From contig NZ_CP037899.1 of the NCBI RefSeq assembly GCF_007475525.1, positions 1,922,001-1,986,000 on the forward strand: a DNA stretch of 64,000 bases. The letters run 5' to 3'. Position numbers and translations under genes: made by a program. A model generated the notes under the pieces. That model was given only the letters and a program-made list of their open reading frames with translations. It did not search any database and was not told where the DNA came from. Position 1 is the stretch's first letter, and each line of letters opens with the position of its first letter. Positions 1 through 9,699 of the stretch are shown here, piece after piece. This DNA comes from Methylacidiphilum kamchatkense Kam1 (GTDB lineage: Bacteria; Verrucomicrobiota; Verrucomicrobiia; Methylacidiphilales; Methylacidiphilaceae).

Positions 1-3000
1 ATAACCGCTCTACCAAGGGGTGCATTCTGTTCTCCTCCCTCTCCAAGTCCAAGGGACATTGGGAGCATACCAAGAATCATCGCCCCAGCAGTCATAAGAA
101 CCGGCCTGAGCCGAATTCTTCCAGCCATCCAAGCAGCTGTAAGAGCATCGGCTCCATTTCTCATTTCTTCATTGGCAAAAGTAATCAGCAAAATGCTATT
201 GGAAGTGGCGACTCCAACGGTCATAATCATCCCCATAAGAGAGGGGACACTAAAGGTTGTGCCAGTAAGATAAAGCATCCAGATAACACCACAAAATCCT
301 GCCGGCAGCGCCATCAGAATGATGAAAGGATCCACCCATCCTTGGAAATTGACTACTAACAAGAAATAGACCATCAGAATGGCAAAAACAATGCCAAGAC
401 CAAGACGCCCAAAGGCATTCTGCATGCTTTCGGCCTGTCCACGAATATGGATTTCATAGGCTGGAGGCAATTCCTTTTTGATGCTATTGATAACTTTTTG
501 GACGTCGTGGACTACCCCTCCCAGATCTCTTCCTTGCACATTAACAAAAACATTATAAATAGGCTTGACATTATAATGGCTGACAACGGCAGCCTTTTGG
601 GTATGCTCCACCGAAACCACGTTACTCAACAGCTGAGTCTCCTCTCTCGAAGCAAGGAGATCAGAATAATATTCCTTTATCGGGTGAAGATTGATATTGA
701 GCAAAGAGTTGTGACTATCTATCAAGTGTTGGGGAGTTTGAACAACAACCGGATAGTTGATAGTTGTTTTAGGATCGGCCCAATAATTAGGTGCCACCAC
801 ATAGCTTGAACTCAACTGGTTTAAAATGTTGTTAGCAATTTCCCTTTGATTTAACCCAAAATCAAGAGCCCGTATTCGATCTATTTTTAAATGCAGATAG
901 GGCTGTTTTTTCTGATAAATGATAACATCAGCAGCCCCTTTGATCTTTTTTACTTTTTTTTGGATTTCTTTTGCAAACCGAGACGTAATATCCGGGTCCT
1001 TTCCTACCACTTGTATATCAATGGGTGCAGCAGAACCAAAGTTAAGAATCTGATTAACCATATCTGGTGGTTGGAAGAAGAACTCGCATCCAGGGAACCT
1101 TCTTGGCAATTTCTCCCTTATCTTTTTCATGTAAGCAAATGTGGAGTGATGATCCTCTTTCAGCGATACTAAAATCTCTCCGTCAAATGTCCCTTCATTG
1201 ATATAATCACCAAAGGCCATTCCTGCAGGAAACCAAAAAGGAAGCCCTCCTAAGTCCACGATAGAATCGATTTCTTCCTCCGGAACAATTTCCTTTTTTA
1301 TGTATTCTTCAATTTCACTGAAAATTCTGGCTGTTGTTTCCAATCTAGTCCCTGGCGGGGTAAAAACATGAAGCCTAAACTTGCCAGCGTCTACAGGGGG
1401 GAAAAAATTCTCTCCTACAAAAGGCAAAGCCACAAAGGAAGCAACACCCAAGATACCAAAGAGTAAGAACACTGCTCCTTTATGATGCAGGGCCCATTTT
1501 AAAAGCTCTCCATAATTGTCCCGGAACTCTTCAAAGCGTTCCATAAACCAATGATGGAATCGCATAAAACGGGAGAGCGGTTTACCTTCGATTTTCCTTT
1601 TATGCTCGATGATTTCTTCCTGTCGAATAAGCATATTGGCCATCGTAGGAACGAGAGTCCTTGAAAGAAAATAGGAGAACAGCATCGAAAAGACGACCCC
1701 TAAGGCCATGGGAGTAAAAAGATATTTTGGAGGCCCCTCTAAAAAAATTACTGAAGTAAACACGATACAAATAGAAAGCGTTGCAACGAAGGCCGCATTG
1801 GCAATCTGCTGAGCACCATCGAGAATCGCCTGAATGAGAGGTTTCCCCATACCGTGATTTCTATGGATATTTTCCACTTCCACTGTCGCATCATCCACAA
1901 GAATTCCAACAGCCAGAGCAAGCCCTCCGAGAGTCATGATATTTATGGTATTGCCCATGCGGCTAAGAATGAAAAGAGCCACAAGAATACAAAGAGGAAT
2001 GGAAGTTAAAACGATCAAAGTCGATCTCCAGCTTCCTAAAAAGACTAAAATCATAATCCCTGTAAGGCCTGCAGCAATCAACCCTTCCTTAACCACTCCT
2101 TCTACAGAAGCCCTGACAAAGACGGATTGATCCATTAATTCTTTGATTTCTATTCCTTCTGGAGCTGAAGCTTTGGCGACCGGAAGCAGTTTTCTCAGAT
2201 TGGCGACTAACTCCAAAGTCGATGCCATACCGTTTTTCAAAAGAGGCATAATCACAGCAGGAATGCCATTATACCGTGCAAAATTCCATTGGACTGCTCC
2301 TCCATCCCTGACATACCCAAGGTCATGCATATAAACGATTTGTCCATTGACTTTTTTAATCGGAATGTCGTTCATCTCCTGAACATTCGTTGGGACATTG
2401 TTCACAGAGACTAAATAGTCGCGATCTCCTATTTTGATATCTCCGGAAGCATAATCCAAAACTTGGTTATTGATTACTTCCATTAATTCTTGAGCGGTGA
2501 TGCCTCTAGCTAACAGTTGATCTGGATAAGCATCGACACGAATAAATCGCGCTGTCCCCCCCAGGGTGGAGGAAAAGTGGCTCCTCGAATCGTAGCTAAT
2601 TCTCTTCTAAAGATATACCAGGTATAATCGAACAAATCGGCATTTGATTTCGTTTTCCCACTTACAGCCAACTGTATAACAGGGACTTCCGCTGCAGAAT
2701 AGCGCAAAACATAAGGAGGAGTAGTTCCAAGGGGCATTCTTTTTATGACAGTCTGACAGATCGATACTGCTTCCGACACGGCCAGATCGATAGGGACACC
2801 TGGTTGAAAATACATGCGAATAACATTAAGCCCATAATAAGTTCTTGATTCCATTCGGGCTACATTATCTACATACTGGGAAAGATTAAACTCGCTAAAG
2901 GTCGTAATGAAATTGGTCATATCCTCTGGAGTCAGACCCTGATAAAACCAGACAACATTTACAACGGGAATATCGATATCAGGGAAAATATCCGTTGGAG

Positions 3001-3097
3001 TTGTTTCAATAGTCAATAGCCCCATGACAAATATGAGCGCTGCCATAACAGCGACCGTATAGGGCTTTCTAAGAGCAACTTTTACCAGCCAGAGCAT
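1..3097 (-). pseudogene. RND-family efflux permease, left-truncated by the window, one frameshift
   Basis: Inner-membrane proton-driven efflux pump subunit of the AcrB/CusA superfamily. The N-terminus starts at 3097 (MLWLVKVALRKPY) with the first transmembrane helix and the DIFPDIDIPVV motif. The reading frame breaks at a run of seven C (plus strand) at 2556-2562. Adding one base restores an uninterrupted frame, which I followed codon by codon from there to position 1 with no further stop. The continued part carries the TM4 proton-relay motif GILVDDATVEVEN and the second porter half, and ends mid-protein at MSLGLGEGGEQNAP, a motif near TM11. About 1,030 codons are visible, so only the last few percent is missing. 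No membrane-fusion or outer-membrane partner lies upstream; a partner could lie beyond the left edge. The substrate (metal or drug) cannot be told from sequence alone. Confidence 0.9.
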
Positions 3098-3304
3098 ATT
3101 ATTATTTTTCCCTTAAAAAAAAGAACCCCTCAACTAAAAATAAGTTTCTTCTCGACTATAGCAGTTTCAATACCATTATGTTACAAAAATCAATTTTTTT
3201 TCCCCACCATCTCAAAGGGTTTGTGTTAAATACTCAATAAAATCATAAATAGATGAAAAACAATTTTGTAATTTGTTTCTAATTTCTTGCTATAAGAATC
3301 TTCA

Positions 3305-4198
3305 ATGAAAATTGGTTTTATAGGTACTGGAAAGATGGGATATCCAATGGCCCAAAATCTTTTGGCCTCTGGAAAAGAACTCTTTATTTACAACCGTACG
3401 AAAGAAAAAGCTGATCCTTTGGCAGCTTTTGGTGCCAAAATTCTTGGATGTCCTAAAGAAGTGGCAGCAAGCAGCGATGTAGTCATCACGATGCTTGCCA
3501 ATGATGAGGCATTATTAGAAATCACAGCTGGCAGCGAGGGACTTATCCATGGATTACATGAAGAAGGTATTCATCTCTCTATGAGCACGGTTAGTCCTAA
3601 AGTCATTCAAGAAATTCAAAGCATGCATGCAGCCAAAAACCAGATTCTTGTTTCAGCACCCGTATTTGGACGGCCCGATGCGGCAGCAAGAAAAGAATTG
3701 TGGATTATTACTGCTGGACCTCTAGAAGCTGTGAGAAAATGCCATCCCATCTTCCAAGCCTTGGGAAGGGGCTATTCGAATTTTGGAGAAGAACCAGCCA
3801 GAGCGAATATTGTAAAAATCTTGGGCAATTTTTTAATCATGACCGTTATCGAAGCCTTAAGCGAGAGTTTCTCTTTGGCTCAAAGAGCTAAGATCCTCCC
3901 TCAAGATTTTCTTTCCGCTATCAACCAAGCATTGTTTCGTTCACCCCTCTACGAAAATTACGGCCAGCTTATTGTGAAAAAAGCCTTTAGCGAACCAGGC
4001 TTTACATTACAACTCGGATTTAAAGATGCAACAATGGCAAGAGATTTAGTCGAGTCCTATAGGGTGCCAATGCCTTATCTTGACGTGGTGTACTGGCGCT
4101 TTCTCTCTGCACTAAACCATGGGAAAGCAGAACTTGATTTCGCTGCCATCTCTTCAGAAGTCTTCGATTCTTGGGAGGATCACCCCCCCTTGAAGTGA
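3305..4198 (+). CDS. NAD(P)-dependent beta-hydroxyacid dehydrogenase (3-hydroxyisobutyrate / glyoxylate reductase type)
   Basis: Soluble oxidoreductase of 297 residues, a normal length for the family. The N-terminal Rossmann motif GFIGTGKMG (residues 4-12) binds NAD(P). The substrate-binding stretch STVSP lies near residue 95, and the FGRPDAA variant of the glycine-rich loop near residue 121. The catalytic lysine and nearby asparagine are in KILGN (K171, N175). An all-helical C-terminal domain follows. The family interconverts small 3-hydroxy acids and semialdehydes; the APVFGRP form resembles glyoxylate/succinic-semialdehyde reductases, so reduction of a C2-C4 aldehyde acid is a reasonable inference. 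It stands alone, with about 200 bases upstream and no Shine-Dalgarno before the ATG. Confidence 0.85.
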   Translation: MKIGFIGTGKMGYPMAQNLLASGKELFIYNRTKEKADPLAAFGAKILGCPKEVAASSDVVITMLANDEALLEITAGSEGLIHGLHEEGIHLSMSTVSPKVIQEIQSMHAAKNQILVSAPVFGRPDAAARKELWIITAGPLEAVRKCHPIFQALGRGYSNFGEEPARANIVKILGNFLIMTVIEALSESFSLAQRAKILPQDFLSAINQALFRSPLYENYGQLIVKKAFSEPGFTLQLGFKDATMARDLVESYRVPMPYLDVVYWRFLSALNHGKAELDFAAISSEVFDSWEDHPPLK

Positions 4199-4271
4199 TT
4201 AGAAGCTCTTAAATGTTTTTTTAATATTTTCTGCTCTTGAATAATTTCCATTTTTGTTGCATCATTGAAGC

Positions 4272-4598
4272 ATGGAAGAGGCATTAAAAAAGTCTTTAGA
4301 TCATTTGGCTCATTGGAGCAGAAGAATAAGCCTCCTCATAGCAATTGCGACCTTTTTGTATTGGATAATTATAGGCTTTAGCGAGCTGATATTAAGAGCG
4401 AGTGGTAGTGAAACAGAATTTAGCTCTGCACTGATTGGTTTTTTTACTTTTCTGGGCCTTGTCGCTAATTTTTTTGGCATTCTGTTTGGTGGCCTTAGCC
4501 TTTCATTAAAAGAGATGATTCGACCTTCCTGCTTCGTTGGTTTCTTATTAAATGGGCTTTTTTTTGTTGTTGTTCTGGCTTGTATACGATTGTTTTAA
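4272..4598 (+). CDS. small integral membrane protein of unknown function
   Basis: A 108-residue protein with a charged N-terminus and three hydrophobic segments (about residues 18-38, 52-76 and 86-107) separated by short polar loops. I recognise no domain or motif. It follows the dehydrogenase gene by 73 bases and faces the channel gene at 4672 tail to tail. The hydrophobic pattern and in-frame ATG make it a credible gene, but nothing visible suggests a role. Confidence 0.6.
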   Translation: MEEALKKSLDHLAHWSRRISLLIAIATFLYWIIIGFSELILRASGSETEFSSALIGFFTFLGLVANFFGILFGGLSLSLKEMIRPSCFVGFLLNGLFFVVVLACIRLF

Positions 4599-4671
4599 AA
4601 AACCCAAAATAGCTTTTTTCTAGAAAACGACCAGTCACGTCTTAAAAAACGCTTTCCTAGGAAAAATATTT

Positions 4672-5772
4672 CTAATGGTTTTCAGATATTTTCAATTCAT
4701 TGAGATGAGAGATCATCCATGTATCCACTAGCTGAAGGATTTCTTCCCCAGGTCGAAATGCAAAAGCATAATCAATTCTTACAAAAGTTTTTTCAGATAC
4801 TTCTAATTCTCCTCCAAATTCTTTTTGAATTACATACCGTAACTGTTCTAATTCCGAAAGAACAGCATCCACCTTTTTCTCCTTAAGAGCTTCCAGAGCC
4901 TCATTTAAGGAATCAAACAGGATCGCTCGAATTTGCCTTTTTTTTAAATAACTGCTGCCCATTGAATTTTTTACAGTTGCTATGCGAATTTGAGAAAGAT
5001 CTTTAAGTTTGACTATATCCAAACTGACTTTTTCTAAAGCCACTCCTGCTGTAATCCACGCTGTAAAAAAAGACAATAGGACCACTCCAACAAACATCCA
5101 AATCATAGCTACCGTTCTACCACCAACCGTTTTGGGGACTTTATCCCCATAGCCGATAGTCGTCATGGTGACAGCAGCCCACCAAAACGCATTACCTATA
5201 CCATGAATAAAACTGCCTCCAAAATGAGGATTTTTTTTTCTTTCAAAAATCCAAACAAAAAATCCAGCAATTAACGTCAGAAATGTCATTCCACAGACAA
5301 CAGTGGCAAACTCTGGGTTAAACATAAACCGAAATACTGCTTGTAGAGAGCTAATTGGACTTGATCTATAAGCAACTCCCAACCCAGAAGTAAGAAATGG
5401 ATAACTAAAAGCGAGCTTTTTTAAAAGCTCAATATTGATTCCCATCCCTGTTACCACCACATCAACTTTCTTATCCAACAAACCGCGAATAAGGATCTGT
5501 TGGTCAGCGGACATTTCGATAAATTCATAGGGAAGATTGAGATCAGCAGCGATCCTTTTCCATAAGTCAACTGCAATTCCTGTCCATTCTCCATCCACAC
5601 CTCGGAAGGAAAACGGAGGGTCATTTCTGGTTGCAACCCTAATCTTGATATGGGTTTTTATGGGATGAGAGACTTCAGCAGAACAAAAAAATAGGAGATG
5701 AAAAGAAAAAAGGAAGCACAGGAAGGTTAATAAAACCTTTCGCAAGGGAGTTTTTTTATAATGATTTAACAC
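4672..5772 (-). CDS. GluR0-like ligand-gated potassium channel (periplasmic binding domain plus pore)
   Basis: Protein of 366 residues with the architecture of prokaryotic ionotropic glutamate receptors. After a signal sequence (about residues 1-32), the first lobe of an SBP_bac_3-type amino-acid binding domain spans about 42-140. A transmembrane helix (156-176), a re-entrant pore loop with the K+ selectivity filter TTIGYGD (204-210) and a second transmembrane helix (220-243) are inserted before the second binding lobe (about 255-360). This order, S1-M1-P-M2-S2 with no third membrane helix, matches cyanobacterial GluR0. An inner-membrane K+ channel opened by a periplasmic amino acid is the likely role; the ligand is unknown. 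The start is GTG at 5772. No transporter genes adjoin it, which argues against an ordinary ABC uptake system. Confidence 0.88.
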   Translation of the reverse strand: MLNHYKKTPLRKVLLTFLCFLFSFHLLFFCSAEVSHPIKTHIKIRVATRNDPPFSFRGVDGEWTGIAVDLWKRIAADLNLPYEFIEMSADQQILIRGLLDKKVDVVVTGMGINIELLKKLAFSYPFLTSGLGVAYRSSPISSLQAVFRFMFNPEFATVVCGMTFLTLIAGFFVWIFERKKNPHFGGSFIHGIGNAFWWAAVTMTTIGYGDKVPKTVGGRTVAMIWMFVGVVLLSFFTAWITAGVALEKVSLDIVKLKDLSQIRIATVKNSMGSSYLKKRQIRAILFDSLNEALEALKEKKVDAVLSELEQLRYVIQKEFGGELEVSEKTFVRIDYAFAFRPGEEILQLVDTWMISHLNELKISENH

Positions 5773-5848
5773 GTCTGCAAGATCTGGTCACTTTTGACTT
5801 TCTCTTGCAAAGATGTCAACCTTTTTTCTTTGGAATAGGCGGAAAAAA

Positions 5849-6625
5849 TCAACTTAAAGCGTTTTCCACCGCTTTTTTCCAACTCCCAAAAAACCTCTTT
5901 TTACAAGCGGCTGCAAAAAGAGCAGGATCAACCTCTCTAACCTTCGTACTCGTTAACGAAATTCCCTTTTCTTTTAACGACCTTATCCCTTGAATAATCT
6001 GCTCTTTAGACCACCTTTTTCGGTTACGAATCTTATCGTAATCCAAGCCTGCCTGTTCTATTGCCGAAGACCAACTGCCAAACCTCCTTCGAGCAATAGC
6101 AATTAAAGAACTCGCATTCTTTTCCATTTGCTTGGAACTTAAGTCCGCACCCTCCTTATACAATCTTCGAATTTCCTCAAGAATATTTTCGTTTTTCCAA
6201 GATTTATATCTATAAATGTCCTGAGGTGCCAATCCAGCAGCTAGAAGCGCATTTTTCCAACTTCCAAAATAATTGGGCCGGATAGCCGCATACACCATAG
6301 GCGCGTATTCTCCAAGCATCATGGATCGAAAAGAAAGATCCGTACCTTGGCGATGAAGCTGTTGAATCATCTGGATAATCTTTTCCTTCGACCAGGCTTT
6401 GTACCGACGGATTTCATCATAAGATAGACCAGCAGCTTCCACCGCTTTTCCCCAATTTCCAAAATATCGAACGGCAGCAGCAAGAAGTTCCTGATAATGC
6501 TTTCTCATGTAATGGGAAAAAAGAGGCTTACCAGATTCATGCCATTTTTTGATTTCTTCGAGAACCACTGCTTCGGTCCATTCTTTATTTTTCTTTATAG
6601 TTTGGTCTGTTGGTTGGATTTTCAT
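5849..6625 (-). CDS. protein of four tandem homing-endonuclease-associated (HNH_repeat-type) units
   Basis: I place the start at the ATG at 6625, which has AAAGGTG a few bases upstream, rather than a longer reading at 6673; this gives 258 residues. Almost the whole protein is four repeats of about 62-65 residues beginning at W16, W78, W143 and W205. Each has a lysine/glutamate-rich helix, then a second helix ending in FG-x-W (W58, W123, W185, W249), then an AAGL-x-x-x-x-I turn. This resembles the homing-endonuclease-associated repeat (Pfam HNH_repeat), a small helical module often linked to DNA binding. No HNH or other nuclease motif is present, so it appears to be repeats only. It is a likely nucleic-acid-binding protein of unknown function, downstream of the GT9 gene. 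Confidence 0.65.
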   Translation of the reverse strand: MKIQPTDQTIKKNKEWTEAVVLEEIKKWHESGKPLFSHYMRKHYQELLAAAVRYFGNWGKAVEAAGLSYDEIRRYKAWSKEKIIQMIQQLHRQGTDLSFRSMMLGEYAPMVYAAIRPNYFGSWKNALLAAGLAPQDIYRYKSWKNENILEEIRRLYKEGADLSSKQMEKNASSLIAIARRRFGSWSSAIEQAGLDYDKIRNRKRWSKEQIIQGIRSLKEKGISLTSTKVREVDPALFAAACKKRFFGSWKKAVENALS

Positions 6626-6707
6626 AGAATCACCTTTAGGAGATAAATATTTTAAAATTATCGTCTTTGTCAAATAAATTTAATAAATTCATCCTTTCCA
6701 TAAGCTA

Positions 6708-7663
6708 TTAATTTTCCAAAAGAATCATTAATTTTTTTATAACTACTTCCACTGTTATGCCTGACAAACATTGTAAGGGCGACTCTTTGTTTAAGCAAAT
6801 TGCATGCCAACATGGGGAACAAGAAACATCGCTTTGGAGCACAAAAACTTTTTTCCCTATAGGACGAGATTCTGCTGCATCCGTAGGACCAAACATCACA
6901 AGGGTCGGACATCCTAAAGCGGCTGCAAGATGAGCTGGTCCCGAATCCCCACTTATCATCGCTTTGGCATTTCCTAGTAGAGCTATTAGCTTTCCTAAAG
7001 GAAGTTTTCCACGAAGGTCCGTGCAATTAGCTTCATTAATAGGAAACCATGGCCCTATCCCAACAAAAACAAAATGGAATTGAGGTAGCCGTAGAGTTAA
7101 AGCTTGATAGTTTCTCCAAGGCCAAATTTTGGAAGACCACCGGGAGTAAGGATGAATGACTATATAGTCTTTTCTATCTAAAATTGGCGGAAGCAACGGT
7201 AGCTGAAAATCATAAGGATCGGGTTGGATTCCTAAGTATCGCAAAAACTCTAGATATCTTTCTTGAGCTGGAGGAGGAGGAGGCATAATCCGCTCCTTAT
7301 AAAAGAAAAGAGAGCCTTCCCTCCCATTCCATGGTCCAATCTTTCTTTTTGCTCCACTAAACCCACAGATAATACCACTTCGGAAAAGACCCTGGAGATC
7401 AAGAACCATATCATAACATTCTTTTTTAAGAGTCCTAATCAGCTTGAAAATCTGGACCATCGATTCTACCATCCCACAAGAAGAATAATGTGGGATGGTA
7501 AAGACACGAGAAATGGAAGGTTGATAATCGAATAGCTCTCTATAATTATCGTATGTGACCCAATCGATTTTTGCCGAAAGAAACTTTTTACGAGCCCACT
7601 GGCTACTGGAAAACACTGAATAATATCTCCAAAGGAACTTAATTTGATGATTAAAATTTTCAT
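6708..7663 (-). pseudogene. glycosyltransferase family 9 (LPS heptosyltransferase type), one frameshift
   Basis: Probable transfer of a sugar, typically heptose, onto the LPS core at the cytoplasmic face of the inner membrane. The N-terminus (from ATG at 7663) reads MKILIIKLSSFGDIIQ, the classic GT9 start. The frame is lost at a run of five T (plus strand) at 7568-7572. One added base joins it to the remainder, which holds the C-terminal GT9 signature SGDSGPAHLAAALGCP and FGPTD. The repaired protein is 318 residues, a normal family length. The nucleotide-sugar donor and exact waaC/waaF identity cannot be assigned. The intact motifs on both sides suggest the break is recent or an artefact. Confidence 0.82.
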
Positions 7664-7705
7664 TTCTTTGGTCCTAAGAAGATCGCTCAATACCTAAATC
7701 AAATT

Positions 7706-8443
7706 TCAAATACCCCACCGGAGTCTTTCGGCCAATTGGATGGGTAGTTTTGCATTTTTAATTTTTAACGCAGACTTTTCAATATCATAGGCAACTCTGT
7801 AGAGGGATGCCTCATAATTTTCCGTTTCATAAACGACAAAAGCGGCCCTTGGATCCCCATCTCTTGGTTGTCCAACACTTCCAACGTTAAGTAGAAATCG
7901 GAAATTTTCTTTGAGAAATAGCCTTTTGAATCGAAACTGAAAAACAGAATGATCATTTTGTACAAAGAGAGCCACAATATGGGTATGTCCCAAAAATCCT
8001 ATACGGAATGGAGCCGCTCGAAAATTTTCTTCTGCTTCTTCATTGGACAAAACATATTGCCAGCTGGTAGGAGAAAGAAAATTAGAATGGACGGCCATAA
8101 GCTCTTCATTTTGCCAGAGCAAGGGCAGAGAAGCTAAAAATTGCTTTTCTTCTTTAGACAAAATCGACCGGGTAAAATGTATGGCTTCCAGAGCGATAGG
8201 ATTCAGTTGATTTGCAATCCCTTCTGGGATTTGAGGCAAAGAACAGTAATAATCGTGGTTTCCCATGAGAATGATCTCAGCCTGTTCTCTTATCTTTTGT
8301 AAGCATCGAGAAGGTTCGGCCCCATAGCCTACCACATCCCCAAGACATATCATTTTATCTACTTTGATTTTGGCAATTTCCTCCAGAACGGATTCCAAAG
8401 CCTCAAGATTTCCATGAATGTCACTTAAAAAAGCGATTTTCAT
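7706..8443 (-). CDS. metallophosphoesterase (YfcE / MJ0936-like)
   Basis: Calcineurin-like phosphoesterase of 245 residues from the ATG at 8443; a longer reading from a TTG at 8470 adds only a non-conserved nonapeptide. The metal-binding motifs are all present in order: DIHGN near residue 9, GDVVGYG, GNHD, and a late GHTH. The family uses two divalent metals to cleave phosphodiesters or phosphomonoesters; the natural substrate is unknown. It lies about 40 bases upstream of the GT9 gene on the same strand, so the two may be cotranscribed. Confidence 0.82.
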   Translation of the reverse strand: MKIAFLSDIHGNLEALESVLEEIAKIKVDKMICLGDVVGYGAEPSRCLQKIREQAEIILMGNHDYYCSLPQIPEGIANQLNPIALEAIHFTRSILSKEEKQFLASLPLLWQNEELMAVHSNFLSPTSWQYVLSNEEAEENFRAAPFRIGFLGHTHIVALFVQNDHSVFQFRFKRLFLKENFRFLLNVGSVGQPRDGDPRAAFVVYETENYEASLYRVAYDIEKSALKIKNAKLPIQLAERLRWGI

Positions 8444-8513
8444 TTTCCAATCTAATAAATATTCTCGCAATCCGAAACCATTGATAAGTTTTTCTTTTTG
8501 ACTAATATTATTC

Positions 8514-8542
8514 TTGACTATAGATAGTCTATTTTATTACTA
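8514..8542 (+). promoter_or_regulatory. candidate promoter and palindromic operator before cysK
   Basis: A TTGACT hexamer at 8514-8519 could be a -35 element. It overlaps a perfect inverted repeat, GACTAT-AG-ATAGTC (8516-8529). A weak -10-like TTACTA follows at 17-base spacing. The cysK ATG is at 8554, so any leader would be very short. This is only a visible pattern; no regulator is known. Confidence 0.3.
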
Positions 8543-8553
8543 GAGTATATTCT

Positions 8554-9522
8554 ATGCTTATTTTCCCCTCTATCATTCAGACAATAGGAAGGACGCCCTT
8601 GGTTCGGTTAAATAAAATGACCCAAGGATTGGAGGCACAGGTTGCCATAAAATGTGAATTTTTCAACCCTTTGAGCAGTGTCAAAGACCGCATTGGTATC
8701 GCAATGATCGATCAGGCGGAAAGAGAAGGAAAAATAAACTCGAAGACCACGATCATTGAACCGACTTCTGGGAACACTGGGATTGCATTGGCCTTCGTAG
8801 CGGCTGCCAAAGGTTATTCTCTTATTTTAACCATGCCTGAAAGCATGAGTATCGAACGAAGAACTCTTTTAGCCCTCCTTGGTGCTCGTCTGGTACTGAC
8901 TCCGGCTCAACAAGGCATGCGTGGGGCGGTCGAGAAAGCAATGGAAATCGCATCGAAAACAGAAAATAGTTGGATCCCTCAACAATTTGACAATCCCGCT
9001 AACCCTGAAATCCACCGGAGGACTACAGCCGAAGAAATCTGGAAAGATACAGAGGGAAAAGTAGATATTTTTGTTGCTGGTGTGGGAACTGGAGGCACAA
9101 TTACAGGAGTCAGTGAGGTAATAAAGAAAAGAAAATCATCGTTTTATTCTGTTGCTGTCGAACCAGCTGCCTCTCCTGTCATTTCTCAAACCCTAAGAGG
9201 GGAACCTCTAAAGCCTGGCCCCCATAAAATTCAAGGGATAGGAGCAGGTTTTGTCCCCAAAAATCTGAATCTTAAAATAATTGATGAAGTCTTTACAGTA
9301 ACTGATCAAGAGGCAATCACTACGGCTCAACGACTCGCTTCCGAAGAAGGCATTCTAGCAGGCATTTCTTCAGGAGCAACCGTTTTTGCCGCTCTCGAAA
9401 TTGCCAAGCGCAAAGAAAATAAAGGGAAATTGATTGTGGCCATCGCAGCCAGTACGGGAGAAAGATACTTGAGCACAGCCCTTGCCGAGCAAGCTAAAAA
9501 ATTTGCAGGTGGTATGATCTAA
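8554..9522 (+). CDS. cysK: cysteine synthase A (O-acetylserine sulfhydrylase)
   Basis: PLP enzyme of 322 residues joining O-acetylserine and sulfide to give cysteine. The PLP lysine is K44 in SSVKDR. The substrate-binding loop TSGNTG, the phosphate-binding loop GTGGT and the late GISSGA motif are present. Length and order fit CysK rather than cystathionine synthase, which carries an extra regulatory domain. It is divergent from the metallophosphoesterase gene with about 110 bases between. cysJ, another sulfur-assimilation gene, lies about 8.5 kb away on the opposite strand. Confidence 0.92.
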   Translation: MLIFPSIIQTIGRTPLVRLNKMTQGLEAQVAIKCEFFNPLSSVKDRIGIAMIDQAEREGKINSKTTIIEPTSGNTGIALAFVAAAKGYSLILTMPESMSIERRTLLALLGARLVLTPAQQGMRGAVEKAMEIASKTENSWIPQQFDNPANPEIHRRTTAEEIWKDTEGKVDIFVAGVGTGGTITGVSEVIKKRKSSFYSVAVEPAASPVISQTLRGEPLKPGPHKIQGIGAGFVPKNLNLKIIDEVFTVTDQEAITTAQRLASEEGILAGISSGATVFAALEIAKRKENKGKLIVAIAASTGERYLSTALAEQAKKFAGGMI

Positions 9523-9699
9523 ATTTTTTATTTTTTCCCTTGACTTGATATACTTTTACTGTAATTTTGTAGTACAACAAATATTATAAATCTGATTCTT
9601 CTCTTTTCTTAATGTACAAAAATAACGTAAGTTATTTTCAATAATTTCTTATTTACTTTCTCAACTTTTCACTAATTCTAAGCGTATCAATATTAAGCA

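Noticed and set aside
447-2334. Several plus-strand reading frames of 60-120 codons under the RND gene
   Set aside because: The minus frame reads as a full RND permease across this span, so these are antisense shadows.
6670-7026. A 118-codon minus-strand frame overlapping the GT9 gene
   Set aside because: It runs in another frame over conserved GT9 sequence and shows no domain of its own.
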